From positions 1,116,001-1,180,000 of the forward strand of contig OZ253558.1 of the NCBI GenBank assembly GCA_965262745.1: a DNA stretch of 64,000 bases, given 5' to 3'. Below the pieces are notes generated by a model. The model saw only the letters and a program-made list of their open reading frames with translations. It did not search any database and was not told where the DNA came from. Shown here piece by piece: positions 1 to 8,659 of this stretch. The first letter of the stretch is position 1; every line of letters begins with the position of its first letter. Source of the stretch: JAJECS01 sp965262745. GTDB lineage: Bacteria > Chloroflexota > UBA11872. Made by a program: the position numbers and the translations under genes.

Positions 1-1143
1 GATCGACCAGAACGCGTGAAACCTGGGGTCGCCCGCGGCGTCCGTCTGTCCCGGCTCGATCACGCCGAAGAGGTAGTCGATGCCGTCGATCTCGTCCGAG
101 CCATAGAACGGATCGCCCTCCAGGTCCAGGAACAGGTCACCGGGCGACGGCTCCGGCAACAGCCAGAGACCGCGGTCCGGAACAACCACGTCCTCGCGGT
201 CGCGTTCGGGCGGGATGCGCTCCGAGATCACCTGGCCTTCGCCGCGCACCTGGATCGCCGCCTGGGCCTGCACCCGGGCCAGCGAAACCGGGCTGACGCC
301 GTCCAGCTGTTCCGGCAGCGGCCGCGACGGATCGGCCAGCCCACCCCGTGTGGTCACGTCAATGGCGTGCAGGGCGCGTCGCTGGCGGGACGTCAGGTTG
401 GCCACCAACGCCAGATCGTCTTCCCGACGCCACTGGGCTCGGCATTCCTGGTTCCACCTGCAGAAGTCGCAGTGCTGCATGGGTTCCGGCTTGGTCGAGA
501 TTGGAAACGCCGATTCGGAGTCGTCGAGCAGCGTCTCGAACTGCCGCGCGACCAGGCGGTAGTAGGCCCCGTAGTCGGCGACCCGAAGGCTCGCGGTCCT
601 GCGCGCGACGCCGCCCAGCACCAGATGCATCCGTTCCGGCGGCCGCCCCTGCATTCTCCCGAGCAGGTCTGAATACATGCTGATCTGCAAGACGGCGGGG
701 GCCGTGGGTTGCCGCGCCAGCTTGGTGTCCCAGACTTCATAGCTCCATGCCCCGAGGTCGCTGGGTTTCTCGACGCGGCGCAGGAAGTCCGCGTACCCCA
801 GCCGCCGGTCGCCGAGCAGCACGGCCTGGTAGATCACGTCAACGCCATCTCGCATCGCCTGCAGCGTGGCGGCGTGCTCGGATTCAACCACTCGGGACGG
901 AGACACGGTGTCGGGCGGCCGGATTTCCCTGATTCCCAGGTTCTCGGCGTCCAGCGATTCCAGGAAGCGCGCCTCATACTCCCGACCGCGCCGCGCCAAA
1001 CGGTCGAGCACTGGGTCGTCACGAAACGGCCGTTTGAGGTCATGCAGAACCGCGGCGCGCTCCAGGTTGGCCAGGTGCCGGCACTCCAGGAACGCGACCA
1101 GATCGGTGGCGGAGTAGACCAGACGCCTATCAATCAGTTGCAT
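1..1143 (-). CDS. TM0106-family RecB-like nuclease, N-terminal part (gene cut by window edge)
   Basis: The reading frame starts at ATG 1143 and runs off the left edge, so only about 381 residues are visible. A RecB/Cas4-type PD-(D/E)xK nuclease region is followed by an RNase H-like segment. The nuclease core shows GYADFL and then YEVWDTKLAR, the D-x-K signature. A cysteine in FLECRH near the N-terminus, together with CDFCRWNQEC near residue 240, matches the Fe-S cluster cysteines of AddB/Cas4-type nucleases. FLDLEGDPFYG near residue 355 looks like the DxE motif of the DEDD/YprB exonuclease domain. In this family (TIGR03491-like) a UvrD-type helicase usually follows, and it would lie outside the window. 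The gene is last in a tight minus-strand series behind hsdR and the YgjP-type protease, so a nucleic-acid or defence role is likely. The family assignment is good; the substrate is unknown. Confidence 0.85.
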   Translation of the reverse strand, partial: MQLIDRRLVYSATDLVAFLECRHLANLERAAVLHDLKRPFRDDPVLDRLARRGREYEARFLESLDAENLGIREIRPPDTVSPSRVVESEHAATLQAMRDGVDVIYQAVLLGDRRLGYADFLRRVEKPSDLGAWSYEVWDTKLARQPTAPAVLQISMYSDLLGRMQGRPPERMHLVLGGVARRTASLRVADYGAYYRLVARQFETLLDDSESAFPISTKPEPMQHCDFCRWNQECRAQWRREDDLALVANLTSRQRRALHAIDVTTRGGLADPSRPLPEQLDGVSPVSLARVQAQAAIQVRGEGQVISERIPPERDREDVVVPDRGLWLLPEPSPGDLFLDLEGDPFYGSDEIDGIDYLFGVIEPGQTDAAGDPRFHAFWSI

Positions 1144-1150
1144 CGCCGAT

Positions 1151-1273
1151 TCACCAGCCCGTCCCCATGGCCGACGGCTTCACCCCGGCCACGCGTGCGA
1201 TCAGCGCGAGCGCGTTGCCAACATACTCCGCGAGGCGACACCGGGCCAGATTGTGGGCCGCCTGCCGCGGCAT
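1151..1273 (-). CDS. possible 40-residue ORF between two operon genes
   Basis: A 40-codon frame (MPRQAAHNLARCRLAEYVGN...) starts at ATG 1273, 16 bases after the stop of the YgjP-type gene, and ends 7 bases before the ATG of the TM0106-like nuclease. The spacing fits an operon gene, and the peptide is amphipathic with one Cys. No family is recognised. Without it the region is a 146-base gap. It could easily be chance in GC-rich DNA. Confidence 0.3.
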   Translation of the reverse strand: MPRQAAHNLARCRLAEYVGNALALIARVAGVKPSAMGTGW

Positions 1274-1289
1274 GAAGCTGGGGCGACGC

Positions 1290-2018
1290 TCACAGCGGCA
1301 GCAGGTGCCCCGCTTCGCGCAGCCGCTGACGCCGCTGTTGCGCGTCCGGCATCGCTCTAACCACCAGCCCCCAGAAGTCCGGCCCGTGGTTCTTTATTGA
1401 CAGGTGCGCCAGCTCGTGCACCACGATGTACTCGACAAGGGCAGGCTCCAACATCATCGCCCGCCAGTTGAAGCGCAGCGTGCCGTCCGGCGCGCAGCTC
1501 CCCCAGCGCCGGCGTTGATCGCGGATCAGCACGCGCGGCCAGTCGCCGTGACCCAGGCGCGGCCACCAGCGCTCCACGCTAGTTGGCAGGCGGTCTGCCG
1601 CCCGCCTCCGATACCAGGCCACGAGGGCGCGCTGGGCACTGCGGGTTCGCTCACTATCGGACGCCCCCGTTGGCACCGTGACGCGGAACCGCCAGTGATC
1701 GAAGCGCACGCTCACCGACCTGACGTCGGCGTGCTCGACCAGCAAACGCACGTTGCGGCCCAGGTAAGGCAACGTCTCACCGCTCACAAAGCGCTTCGGC
1801 GCGGCGGCCAGCGTCTCCGCGGTGCTGCGGCGCATGATCCAGGCCGCCCGCTTGCGCACGATCCCCCGCAACTCCTCGGCGGGCGTCGAAACAGGCGCGG
1901 CGACCTGGACCCCGCCCCCGTCCACGGTGATCTGCACCGTCTTCCTGCGCCGCTGACTGCGCTGCACCTCGAACTCGATCGTGCTCTCGCCGAAACGGAC
2001 GGATCCCCGCTCACTCAC
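1290..2018 (-). CDS. YgjP/DUF45-type zinc metallopeptidase
   Basis: This 242-residue protein carries the gluzincin motif VVHELAHL near residue 203, followed by the NHGPDFW stretch with the third zinc-ligand His. This is the pattern of the YgjP/SprT-like (DUF45, M48-related) family. The upstream WGSCAPDGTLRFNW segment is also typical of the family. Its ATG overlaps the stop of hsdR by four bases (ATGA, 2015-2018), so the two are translationally coupled. Genes of this type are often found directly beside type I restriction subunits, but their role there is not established; regulation or turnover of HsdR is conceivable. No signal peptide is seen, so it is probably cytoplasmic. Confidence 0.9.
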   Translation of the reverse strand: MSERGSVRFGESTIEFEVQRSQRRRKTVQITVDGGGVQVAAPVSTPAEELRGIVRKRAAWIMRRSTAETLAAAPKRFVSGETLPYLGRNVRLLVEHADVRSVSVRFDHWRFRVTVPTGASDSERTRSAQRALVAWYRRRAADRLPTSVERWWPRLGHGDWPRVLIRDQRRRWGSCAPDGTLRFNWRAMMLEPALVEYIVVHELAHLSIKNHGPDFWGLVVRAMPDAQQRRQRLREAGHLLPL

Positions 2019-5000
2019 GATCCCGACCTCTGACGCGCCACGTCCACGATCTGGTGCGCCAGCTCGTCCAAGCGCTCTTCCGTGAAGTCCCCCGTGCCTC
2101 GCAGCTCCCGCTTGATATCCCGGCGCATCTCGCGCTGCACTTCAAGGTTCGACTGCCAATCGATCACGTCGCTGTGACGCTGGATGGCGCGTTCGATCGC
2201 GCGCGCCACGGCCGTCGTCTGCTCGTCCAGGGCAGTGCGATAGGAGCCTGAAGCTTCGCCCGCGTCCACGCTCGGAGAGGCCAGCAACTCGTAGACCGCA
2301 AACGACACTGGCGAGAGCCCGTGCTGCGCGGCGATGTCCGCTTCGCTTTGGACCTGCTTGCGCAATTCGGCCAGTCGCCGGCAGGCCTCGGCAGCGTCGA
2401 TCAGCCGCTGACGCAGTTCCTGGATGATGCGGTCCAATTGCTCCGAGAGCTTCTCATAGAACGCCGGGTTTTCCGCCAGTCGCTCGTTGATCTGGGCGCG
2501 GACCGCGTGCTCCATCAGCGACGCCCGCGCTTCGTCGTGCGGCAGGTCGGCAATCTTCGCCTCGAAGTCCTGATCCAGGATCGAGAGCGGCTGCATCAGG
2601 CTGCGCACCTTGGCGTCGATGCGCTCGTCGATCAGGCCCTTCACCTTCGCGCCAATATCGGTCCAATCCAACTCCGCGTCCTCGCGCAGGAACTGCGCCC
2701 GCACATAGGCGCGAATCGCCGTCAGCCGCGCCAACCGCTGTACGTAGGGCTCGGCGCCCGGGTCCGGCAGGTAGCGGTCCATCAGGCGGGCGAACTGACG
2801 GTAGTCCGCGCTGAATCGCTCGAACAGGTCGGCCTTGAACGCGTCCTCCGAGGCGGCATCCGGCGCAAACAGCGCCGCGCAGTCCCACACGTTGCTCAGG
2901 TCGCGGCCCTTGAAGTGCGACTCCGCCTGCACCGCCGCGGCCTCGATCGCCGGCCCGGGATCCTCCTCCAGCTCGCGCATGGAGTCCTGCACGTCTGGCC
3001 AGTCGAACGTCGCCAGCGCCGCCTCCAGGTCCCGCGAGACCCCGTGATAGTCGATCACCAGGCCGTGCCGCTTCTCCGTGTCCACGTTGTCCGGCCGGTG
3101 CGCGAAGCGCCGGTTCACGCGGGCAATCGCCTGCAGCAGGCCGTGTTCCCGCAGCCCACGGTCCAGGTAGAGCACCTGCTCCACCGGCGCGTCAAACCCG
3201 GTCAGCAGCATGTCCACCACCACCAGGATCTGCGGCTCGCCCTCGGGGTCCACGAACGCGCCGGTGATCTGCTCCTGGTTGAGATCGCGCGCCGCGGCGA
3301 ACTCCGGGCCGTCGTTGTTATCGGTGGTGATGATCGGATAGGCGCTCAGCCCAAAGGTCTTCAGGCGCTCCGCGTAGCGCAGCGCCGCCGCCCGGCTGGG
3401 CGCCACCACCTGCGCCTTGAACCCGTTCGGCTGCACCTTGGCCTTGAAGTGCTGGGCAATATCCAGCGCGATCATCTCGATGCGACGCTCCGCCTCCGCC
3501 ACCGTCTCCTTGTTCGCGTAGCGCCGCCGGATGCGCGCCTGCGTCTCCTCGGACTCCTGGCCGAACATCTCCTCGAACAGCGTGTCCAGCGTCTCCGGCC
3601 CCTCGATGTGCAGTTCCGGCAGCCGCGCCTCGTAGAGGATCGGCACGGTGGCGCCGTCGGCGACCGACTGCGGAATCGTGTAGGAGTCGATCAGCGAACC
3701 GAATCGCCGCATCGTGCTGTGACCGAAGTCCTTGTCGATGGGCGTGCCCGTAAAGCCGATCAGCGCTGCGTTGGGAAGGGCCTTGGACATGCGCGCGCCC
3801 AGCAATCCGTATTGCGTGCGGTGCGCCTCGTCCACCATCACCACCACCTGCTCCGATGGGTTCAGCACATCCAGCCGGCCCTTGGGAGTCGTCAGCGCGT
3901 CCTCGAACTTCTGGATTGTCGTCATCACCGTGCGGCCGCCGCCGCTTCTCAGCAGCCGGCGCAGGTTGCGGGCGTTGGTCGCCTGCTCAGGCGCCGGAAA
4001 GCCGCAGCGTTGGAAGGTGCCGCTGATCTGCCGGTCCAACTGCGTGCGGTCGGTCACCACCACGATCGTCGGGTTGTGCAGCCGCGGCTCGCGCCGCAGC
4101 TTGGTGGCCAGCCACAGCATCGTCAGCGACTTGCCCGAGCCCTGCGTGTGCCACACCACCCCGCCGCGCTCCTCGGGACGGCGGCCCGTCAACAATCGCT
4201 CCAGCGCCGCTCGCACCGCGCGGTACTGCTGATAGCGCGGCAGCTTCTTCACCAGCTTGCCGGCCTGCGGCTCGTAGACCACGTAGTCGCGCAGGATGTC
4301 CAGTAGCGTGGCCGGCGCCAGCAGCCCCACGATCAGCCGCGCCTGGCCCTCTGGTTCCACCCCGAAGCGCTGCCGCGCCTCGGCTTCCGAATAGGGCAGC
4401 ACCGACTTCCATTCCACGTAGGCGTTCTCGGGCGCGCCCAGCGTCGCGTACGCCGCCGCGGCTCCGCAGTGCGCCACGCACAGCAGGTTGGTGTGGAACA
4501 GCTCCGGCGCGCCCGTCCCGTGCCACTCGGGCCCCGCTTCTTGGTAGCGACGCAGCTGGCGCACCGCCTGCGTCCGCCACACGTCCAGCAGCGACGGCGA
4601 TTTCGCCTCCATCACCACCAGCGGCACGCCGTTCACGAACAACACCAGGTCCGGCTTCACCACCCGCTGGTCGTCTTCCTGGTTGCGCCGCTCGTTACCC
4701 CGACGCACCCGGAACTGCGTCGTCACCACGAACTCGTTCAGCCCGCCCTCCGGATGATCGAAGTCGAAGAAGCGCGCAATCCGGCTCTGGCGACCACTGG
4801 GCGTGTCCACCCCCAGCGGCATGCCGTAGATCAGGTGCTCGTGCACGCGCTGATTGCGGGCCATGCCGCTGAAGTCGCTGCGCTCCAGATCAGCCACCAC
4901 CCAGTCCGCCTGCGACTCGGTCATCCAGGCGTTCAACCGCAGCAACGCCCGCCGCAACCGCCCCTTTAGCAACACCTCCCGCTCGTCCCCGCGCTCCGCC

Positions 5001-5104
5001 GCCAGCGTTTCGCGTGGGACGTACGTCCAGCCCAGTCTTTCAAGCAGCTCCCGCGCCGGGTTCTCGGCGTGATGGAGCTCATTGAGCCTGGCGGGAGTGG
5101 TCAT
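2015..5104 (-). CDS. hsdR: type I restriction enzyme, R (endonuclease/translocase) subunit
   Basis: A full-length R subunit of 1029 residues, which cleaves DNA at a distance after ATP-driven translocation as part of the HsdR2M2S complex. The N-terminal nuclease has PDLVLFVNG followed by PLVVMEAKS (D...ExK). The motor shows Walker A WHTQGSGKS, the DEAH box VVMVDEAHR, GFTGTPI (motif III) and the C-terminal RecA-like motif IARVNRRF. The start ATG 5104 overlaps the hepT stop (ATGA, 5101-5104). Its first ~39 residues are nearly repeated by a broken copy at 5760-5936, upstream of mntA. The other subunits, HsdM and HsdS, are upstream on the same strand, separated from hsdR by five accessory features. 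Confidence 0.96.
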   Translation of the reverse strand: MTTPARLNELHHAENPARELLERLGWTYVPRETLAAERGDEREVLLKGRLRRALLRLNAWMTESQADWVVADLERSDFSGMARNQRVHEHLIYGMPLGVDTPSGRQSRIARFFDFDHPEGGLNEFVVTTQFRVRRGNERRNQEDDQRVVKPDLVLFVNGVPLVVMEAKSPSLLDVWRTQAVRQLRRYQEAGPEWHGTGAPELFHTNLLCVAHCGAAAAYATLGAPENAYVEWKSVLPYSEAEARQRFGVEPEGQARLIVGLLAPATLLDILRDYVVYEPQAGKLVKKLPRYQQYRAVRAALERLLTGRRPEERGGVVWHTQGSGKSLTMLWLATKLRREPRLHNPTIVVVTDRTQLDRQISGTFQRCGFPAPEQATNARNLRRLLRSGGGRTVMTTIQKFEDALTTPKGRLDVLNPSEQVVVMVDEAHRTQYGLLGARMSKALPNAALIGFTGTPIDKDFGHSTMRRFGSLIDSYTIPQSVADGATVPILYEARLPELHIEGPETLDTLFEEMFGQESEETQARIRRRYANKETVAEAERRIEMIALDIAQHFKAKVQPNGFKAQVVAPSRAAALRYAERLKTFGLSAYPIITTDNNDGPEFAAARDLNQEQITGAFVDPEGEPQILVVVDMLLTGFDAPVEQVLYLDRGLREHGLLQAIARVNRRFAHRPDNVDTEKRHGLVIDYHGVSRDLEAALATFDWPDVQDSMRELEEDPGPAIEAAAVQAESHFKGRDLSNVWDCAALFAPDAASEDAFKADLFERFSADYRQFARLMDRYLPDPGAEPYVQRLARLTAIRAYVRAQFLREDAELDWTDIGAKVKGLIDERIDAKVRSLMQPLSILDQDFEAKIADLPHDEARASLMEHAVRAQINERLAENPAFYEKLSEQLDRIIQELRQRLIDAAEACRRLAELRKQVQSEADIAAQHGLSPVSFAVYELLASPSVDAGEASGSYRTALDEQTTAVARAIERAIQRHSDVIDWQSNLEVQREMRRDIKRELRGTGDFTEERLDELAHQIVDVARQRSGS

Positions 5105-5472
5105 GGGCTCTCCCCGCGGGAGTCCTCCAACATCTTTCGCAGCTGCGGCAGCATGCTTGGGATCGCATCTTGAATTATCGACCAGATGATGACGTCACTG
5201 ATGTGCAAATAGGAGTGCGCCAAGCGATTGCGGACCCCGATGATTGCGCGCCAGGGAATCATGGGATATGCCTCACGCGCGTCGGATGGGATATGCGTTG
5301 CCGCCTCACCGATCAGTTGGATGTTGCGCAACGTGGCGTCGTGGATGAGACCGTCGGCTGCGAAGGCGTCCTGATCCAGTCCATCCGTATATGACAGGAC
5401 TTTCTCGGCGAACTCGATCATGTCCTGAACGTAAAGATTCCAGCGTCGACCTTCTTCATGGGTCTCACACAT
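5101..5472 (-). CDS. hepT: HepT-type HEPN toxin (RNase)
   Basis: The protein is 123 residues from ATG 5472 (MCETHEEGRRWNLYV); the frame is open further upstream, but this start overlaps the mntA stop in the usual way. It is a HEPN-domain protein of the HepT (DUF86) family. RNRLAHSY near residue 88 is the family's Rx4HxY motif, which provides the RNase active site and the tyrosine that the partner MntA modifies in studied pairs. IGEAATHIP is also typical. It overlaps mntA (5465-5472) and hsdR (5101-5104), forming one transcription unit inside a type I restriction locus. All key residues are present, so it is likely functional and kept in check by MntA. Confidence 0.9.
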   Translation of the reverse strand: MCETHEEGRRWNLYVQDMIEFAEKVLSYTDGLDQDAFAADGLIHDATLRNIQLIGEAATHIPSDAREAYPMIPWRAIIGVRNRLAHSYLHISDVIIWSIIQDAIPSMLPQLRKMLEDSRGESP

Positions 5473-5755
5473 CCACGGCCTCCCGTTCCACGTGCGGACG
5501 CATTTCGGCCCGAACGTCCTCCCGGGTCGCCAGTTCCACCGGTCGTTGCAGCAGGTCTTCCAGGTAGAACTGGGCTCCGAAGTAGGTCCGCCAGTTCGGA
5601 GGAGCGTCGAACCGCACCAGGATGTCAACGTCGCTCCCGTCGGTACCTTCGTCCCGGGCATAGGAGCCGAACAGGGCGAGATCCGCGACGCCGAATCGCT
5701 CCGCCAGCACCGGCCGGTGGGCTCGGAGCATCTCCAGCACTTCCGCTCTGGTCAT
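5465..5755 (-). CDS. mntA: MntA-type nucleotidyltransferase antitoxin
   Basis: A minimal nucleotidyltransferase of 96 residues from ATG 5755; a start 27 bases upstream is possible. GSYARDEGTDGSDVD matches GSx10DxD exactly, the active site of the MNT family. In characterised MntA/HepT pairs this enzyme neutralises the HEPN toxin by adding AMP to the toxin's tyrosine, and HepT here has that tyrosine. It overlaps hepT by eight bases. The ATG lies four bases after the stop of the hsdR fragment at 5760-5936, so the pair appears to have been inserted at the old hsdR start. Confidence 0.92.
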   Translation of the reverse strand: MTRAEVLEMLRAHRPVLAERFGVADLALFGSYARDEGTDGSDVDILVRFDAPPNWRTYFGAQFYLEDLLQRPVELATREDVRAEMRPHVEREAVDV

Positions 5756-5759
5756 GGCG

Positions 5760-5936
5760 TCACTCCGTCGAGGCGGGCGCATGCATTACGACTGGCAGCC
5801 TGGCATCCTCGTGTTCGCCCCCGCGCTCCGCCGCCAGTGTTTCCCGTGGCACGAAGGTCGAACCCAGCTTCTCAAGCAGCTCTCGGGCCGGGTTCTCGGC
5901 GTGATGGAGCGCGTTGAGCTTCGCGGGCTGGCTCAC
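5760..5936 (-). pseudogene. duplicated, truncated 5' end of hsdR
   Basis: Reading from GTG 5936, codons 4-38 (PAKLNALHHAENPARELL..., ...VPRETLAAERG) closely match residues 4-38 of the functional HsdR at 5104. The frame then diverges and stops at 5760 after 58 codons. The GTG overlaps the stop of the upstream gene (5933-5936, GTGA), the junction expected for a native operon gene. This suggests that this was the original hsdR start and that mntA-hepT arrived between it and the present hsdR, with the 5' end duplicated. The two copies differ at several positions, so the event is not very recent. Confidence 0.85.
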
Positions 5937-6490
5937 GACCTATTCGACCCTGTGGCCTTGCTGATGGCTCGACTTGCACCGTCCAGCCGACGCATTAGGT
6001 GATTCGCCAGCGTCAGAAGCTCAAGTGCAACGTCAGAATCATCCTCGAGCCCGTGCTCATGCGCACGCGGATTCCTAATGCCCGTCATCGCCCCGGCATA
6101 GATATCCATGTAGCCAAGCTGTTCGTCACGGTCAGAGTTCGACTGAAAATCATTCATACAAAGAGTGGGTGAATTAACACTAAATGCTTTTCGCATAAGA
6201 CTCGCACCATCCTGACCCAATATACCCGACTTTTGCTTGACTTCATTGTTCATGCATTTCAAAGCTTCTTCAACAGCCCGCGCATAGTGACCATCAGCAA
6301 ACAATTGGCGGCTCACTGAACGAAGCGCCTCGCTTGTCACCACATCGTCGAATCGGTCAAGGACGGTTCGCTCGTCGGAGTGAGCACGATCCCGCCTTGA
6401 TAACGTTCTCCCCAAGCCTGCCTCGTCTGCATCCATTTGAACATCGTTGGCTGCCTTGAGCCAGCCACGATAACCTCCACGGTTAGCCAA
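5933..6490 (-). CDS. Ymh/TIGR02391-family protein in the restriction locus
   Basis: 185 residues. The C-terminal half has AMTGIRNPRAHEHGLED, the GIRNPxxHE-type core of the Ymh/TIGR02391 (Abi-like) family. These genes recur in phage-defence and restriction loci, and the RNxxxH pattern recalls HEPN active sites. The biochemical role is not established. It starts three bases after the stop of the upstream gene (6494), and its stop overlaps the hsdR fragment, so it belongs to the hsd operon. Base composition is less GC-rich than in the flanking hsdR and hsdM genes, which suggests transfer. Confidence 0.7.
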   Translation of the reverse strand: MANRGGYRGWLKAANDVQMDADEAGLGRTLSRRDRAHSDERTVLDRFDDVVTSEALRSVSRQLFADGHYARAVEEALKCMNNEVKQKSGILGQDGASLMRKAFSVNSPTLCMNDFQSNSDRDEQLGYMDIYAGAMTGIRNPRAHEHGLEDDSDVALELLTLANHLMRRLDGASRAISKATGSNRS

Positions 6491-6493
6491 GCG

Positions 6494-7282
6494 TCATTCA
6501 TCCTTCCGACCGTACAGGTGTCGTGCCATGCTTCGAAAGATTTGGTCAATTTGATCGGCTGTAGCGCTAGAATCAATATGAATCTGACTGTCAATGTGTA
6601 CAGATGGGTCAGCAGTCGCTACAGATACCGTAGTAGCCGAATTCAGTAAATCGTTGCCTTGAGGCGATGGGTCCGCGCTTGGCTGAACATCATCCGGGAT
6701 TTGTGATTTCGCACCGTCTGGCATGTTTTCTAGGGCATGGCCGATCGTTATCAGCCGCTCACTTCCACTTACCTGTTGGATGATCCCAAGGTAGCGTGCA
6801 TTTGCCATAACGATATTCCCAGCTTCCGCACGGTATCCATCGGGAACCCCTACCAGACCCAGTTCATCTTTCAGCACATCGTCGGCAGGGACTCGCTGGT
6901 TCTTTAGCCGGCCGTACAGCTGGTTGAACGGATCGATCCGACCAATCGCATGCTCGAATTCCATCCGTAGCTTCGCCTGCCGTTCAACCGATTCATCGAC
7001 GATAGATCTACCCTCTGGTGTGAGTTCCAGGAAATCCGCTTGATAGCCTCCTGATGTAAGGCCATAGCGTCCTGAACTCGTAACAAGCTCGCGGCTCGGA
7101 CCGCTTTCCGGGGCACGGCCCAGCCTGTCAAACAGGGTTAGTCGCCGCATCCGGTCTCCCGCGCCTTCCATGGCGATGGTGCGTGCAATCGATAGCGCGT
7201 CCTCAAAGGTGACAGTCGGATAGGTCTTGGATGGACCGCGGCTTCGACGCGGGCTCGATGCGGTGTCCTTGGAATCTGTCAT
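6494..7282 (-). CDS. restriction-locus protein of unknown function with winged-helix-like N-terminus
   Basis: 262 residues, no confident family. The N-terminal ~100 residues (RLTLFDRLGRAPESG, SGRYGLTSGG, LELTPEGRSIVDE) look like a winged-helix domain of the kind found in defence-linked DUF5343-like proteins. The C-terminus is a short repetitive amphipathic segment (VHIDSQIHIDSSATADQIDQ) followed by IFRSMARHLYG, which could be an oligomerisation tail. The start overlaps the hsdS stop by four bases (7279-7282) and the end is three bases from the Ymh-like gene, so the pair may act together. It could be a regulator or sensor accessory to the type I enzyme; that is inference from position only. 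Confidence 0.55.
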   Translation of the reverse strand: MTDSKDTASSPRRSRGPSKTYPTVTFEDALSIARTIAMEGAGDRMRRLTLFDRLGRAPESGPSRELVTSSGRYGLTSGGYQADFLELTPEGRSIVDESVERQAKLRMEFEHAIGRIDPFNQLYGRLKNQRVPADDVLKDELGLVGVPDGYRAEAGNIVMANARYLGIIQQVSGSERLITIGHALENMPDGAKSQIPDDVQPSADPSPQGNDLLNSATTVSVATADPSVHIDSQIHIDSSATADQIDQIFRSMARHLYGRKDE

Positions 7283-8577
7283 CGTTCCCCCTCTGTCGCT
7301 ATCGGAACCCTCAAGGATCCCGTCAACAGTGTGTCCGTCATTGACGCTTTTAGCGATTGTACAGAGAATCGCTCCTGGAACGTCATTTCAATCGCACCCC
7401 TCGCACCGGCTATGATCTCGGCGATAGCCCGCTGCTCGCAAAGCGATGGGAGGGCAACGGTGAGTGATCCTACTTGCTCAAGGTTGATATTCGCCTGCGC
7501 CAACTCTGAGCGAAGATCATCGACCTGCTTCTGTACCATCTTTCCGCTTAGCATGAGCGCCGTGAACTCGGGCGTAGCCCGCTGATTCTTGGCCAATCGA
7601 ACAATTGCGAGAGCCTGATTAACATTCGCGGGAAGGTGTTCACTCGTAATCAGAGCTGATCGACCGAGTGCACCAGCAATGCTCAAGAGGATGTCACCGG
7701 CTTGTAATATCGATCGCGAAAGCATCTGGTGGGTTTCACCGGTGATAAAGCGCAGTTCTCCACCTGTCACCAACCCGTCAGCGATGTTCTCGACGCGCAG
7801 GAATCGCACACCTGCTGGCACGTACTCGTGGCCCAAGGTGGTTGGCGTCGTTCCCTTGGTGATTCGCTCACATATCGCCTTCAGCCGCACGACTTGCCAG
7901 TCTGCCGGGATGATTCCCAGGCCGGGCACGCTGCGCCATTCGGTATGCCAGCCGGGAACGCCGCGGGTGAGGAGGTCGTGGAGCAGGGCGTCGCGCAGGC
8001 GCTCGGTGGCGCTGATGACCGCCTCGGTGTGTTCGATGGCCTCGTCAATGGCATCCAGCACGGCGGCGATAGCACACTGTTCCGACAGCGGTGGTAGAAG
8101 AATCGGTAGGGAACGCGTTGCATCCAGCGTCAGACCGAATCGCGTGATCCCGTTCGCCACACGAGCAAACTCTCGGCGTGATGCCTGAGAGCCCAATGCT
8201 TCTGCAAGGAATTGACCTTCTACGACCGTCGGCCGCGGTCGCGCCATTCCAAGGTGATAGCCGCACAAGACATTAGGCATCGTGTCTGTGACATAAGCGG
8301 CGATACCTATTTCGTCAGGGGTTTCGGAGTCTTTTGTGAAGAGCACGTCACCACGCTTCAGGCTCCAGCGCTTGTGCTCTTTCGCAGTCGCCGTAGCTTC
8401 CATGAACGGCATTCCAGGTCCGATGAGTCGATTGTAAAACACGTCCGTATAGTTGCAGAGTTGAACTGGTATTTCACTGTCCATTTTCTTCTTGTCTACT
8501 CCACTAAAGGCAATAGCTGCCACGTCCCCCAGCTGCACCACTCGCCACCCGTCCGGCAACTCACTCAGATCGCGCAT
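7279..8577 (-). CDS. hsdS: type I restriction enzyme, S (specificity) subunit
   Basis: 432 residues with the usual two-TRD plan. The first half starts LPDGWRVVQLGDVA and ends in a conserved helix (LPPLSEQCAIAAVLDAIDEAI); the second starts IPADWQVVRLKAICERITKG and ends with LPSLCEQRAIAEIIAGA. The two helical spacers are approximate repeats. HsdS binds the bipartite DNA target and organises HsdM and HsdR. It lies 82 bases downstream of hsdM. The TRDs are the fast-evolving part, so the target sequence cannot be read from here. Confidence 0.95.
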   Translation of the reverse strand: MRDLSELPDGWRVVQLGDVAAIAFSGVDKKKMDSEIPVQLCNYTDVFYNRLIGPGMPFMEATATAKEHKRWSLKRGDVLFTKDSETPDEIGIAAYVTDTMPNVLCGYHLGMARPRPTVVEGQFLAEALGSQASRREFARVANGITRFGLTLDATRSLPILLPPLSEQCAIAAVLDAIDEAIEHTEAVISATERLRDALLHDLLTRGVPGWHTEWRSVPGLGIIPADWQVVRLKAICERITKGTTPTTLGHEYVPAGVRFLRVENIADGLVTGGELRFITGETHQMLSRSILQAGDILLSIAGALGRSALITSEHLPANVNQALAIVRLAKNQRATPEFTALMLSGKMVQKQVDDLRSELAQANINLEQVGSLTVALPSLCEQRAIAEIIAGARGAIEMTFQERFSVQSLKASMTDTLLTGSLRVPIATEGER

Positions 8578-8659
8578 GAGTTCCCGCCAGTGTTCATGGC
8601 CAAGCCGCTCACGCCATCGCGCCCATTCGGCTCATCAGGCACGGTCATGACCGGCTGCA

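Noticed and set aside
2321..4306. 661-codon open frame on the plus strand across hsdR
   Set aside because: It is antisense to HsdR, which has all its motifs. The frame has the Arg/Gln/Val/His-rich composition of a GC-rich shadow frame and no recognisable domain.
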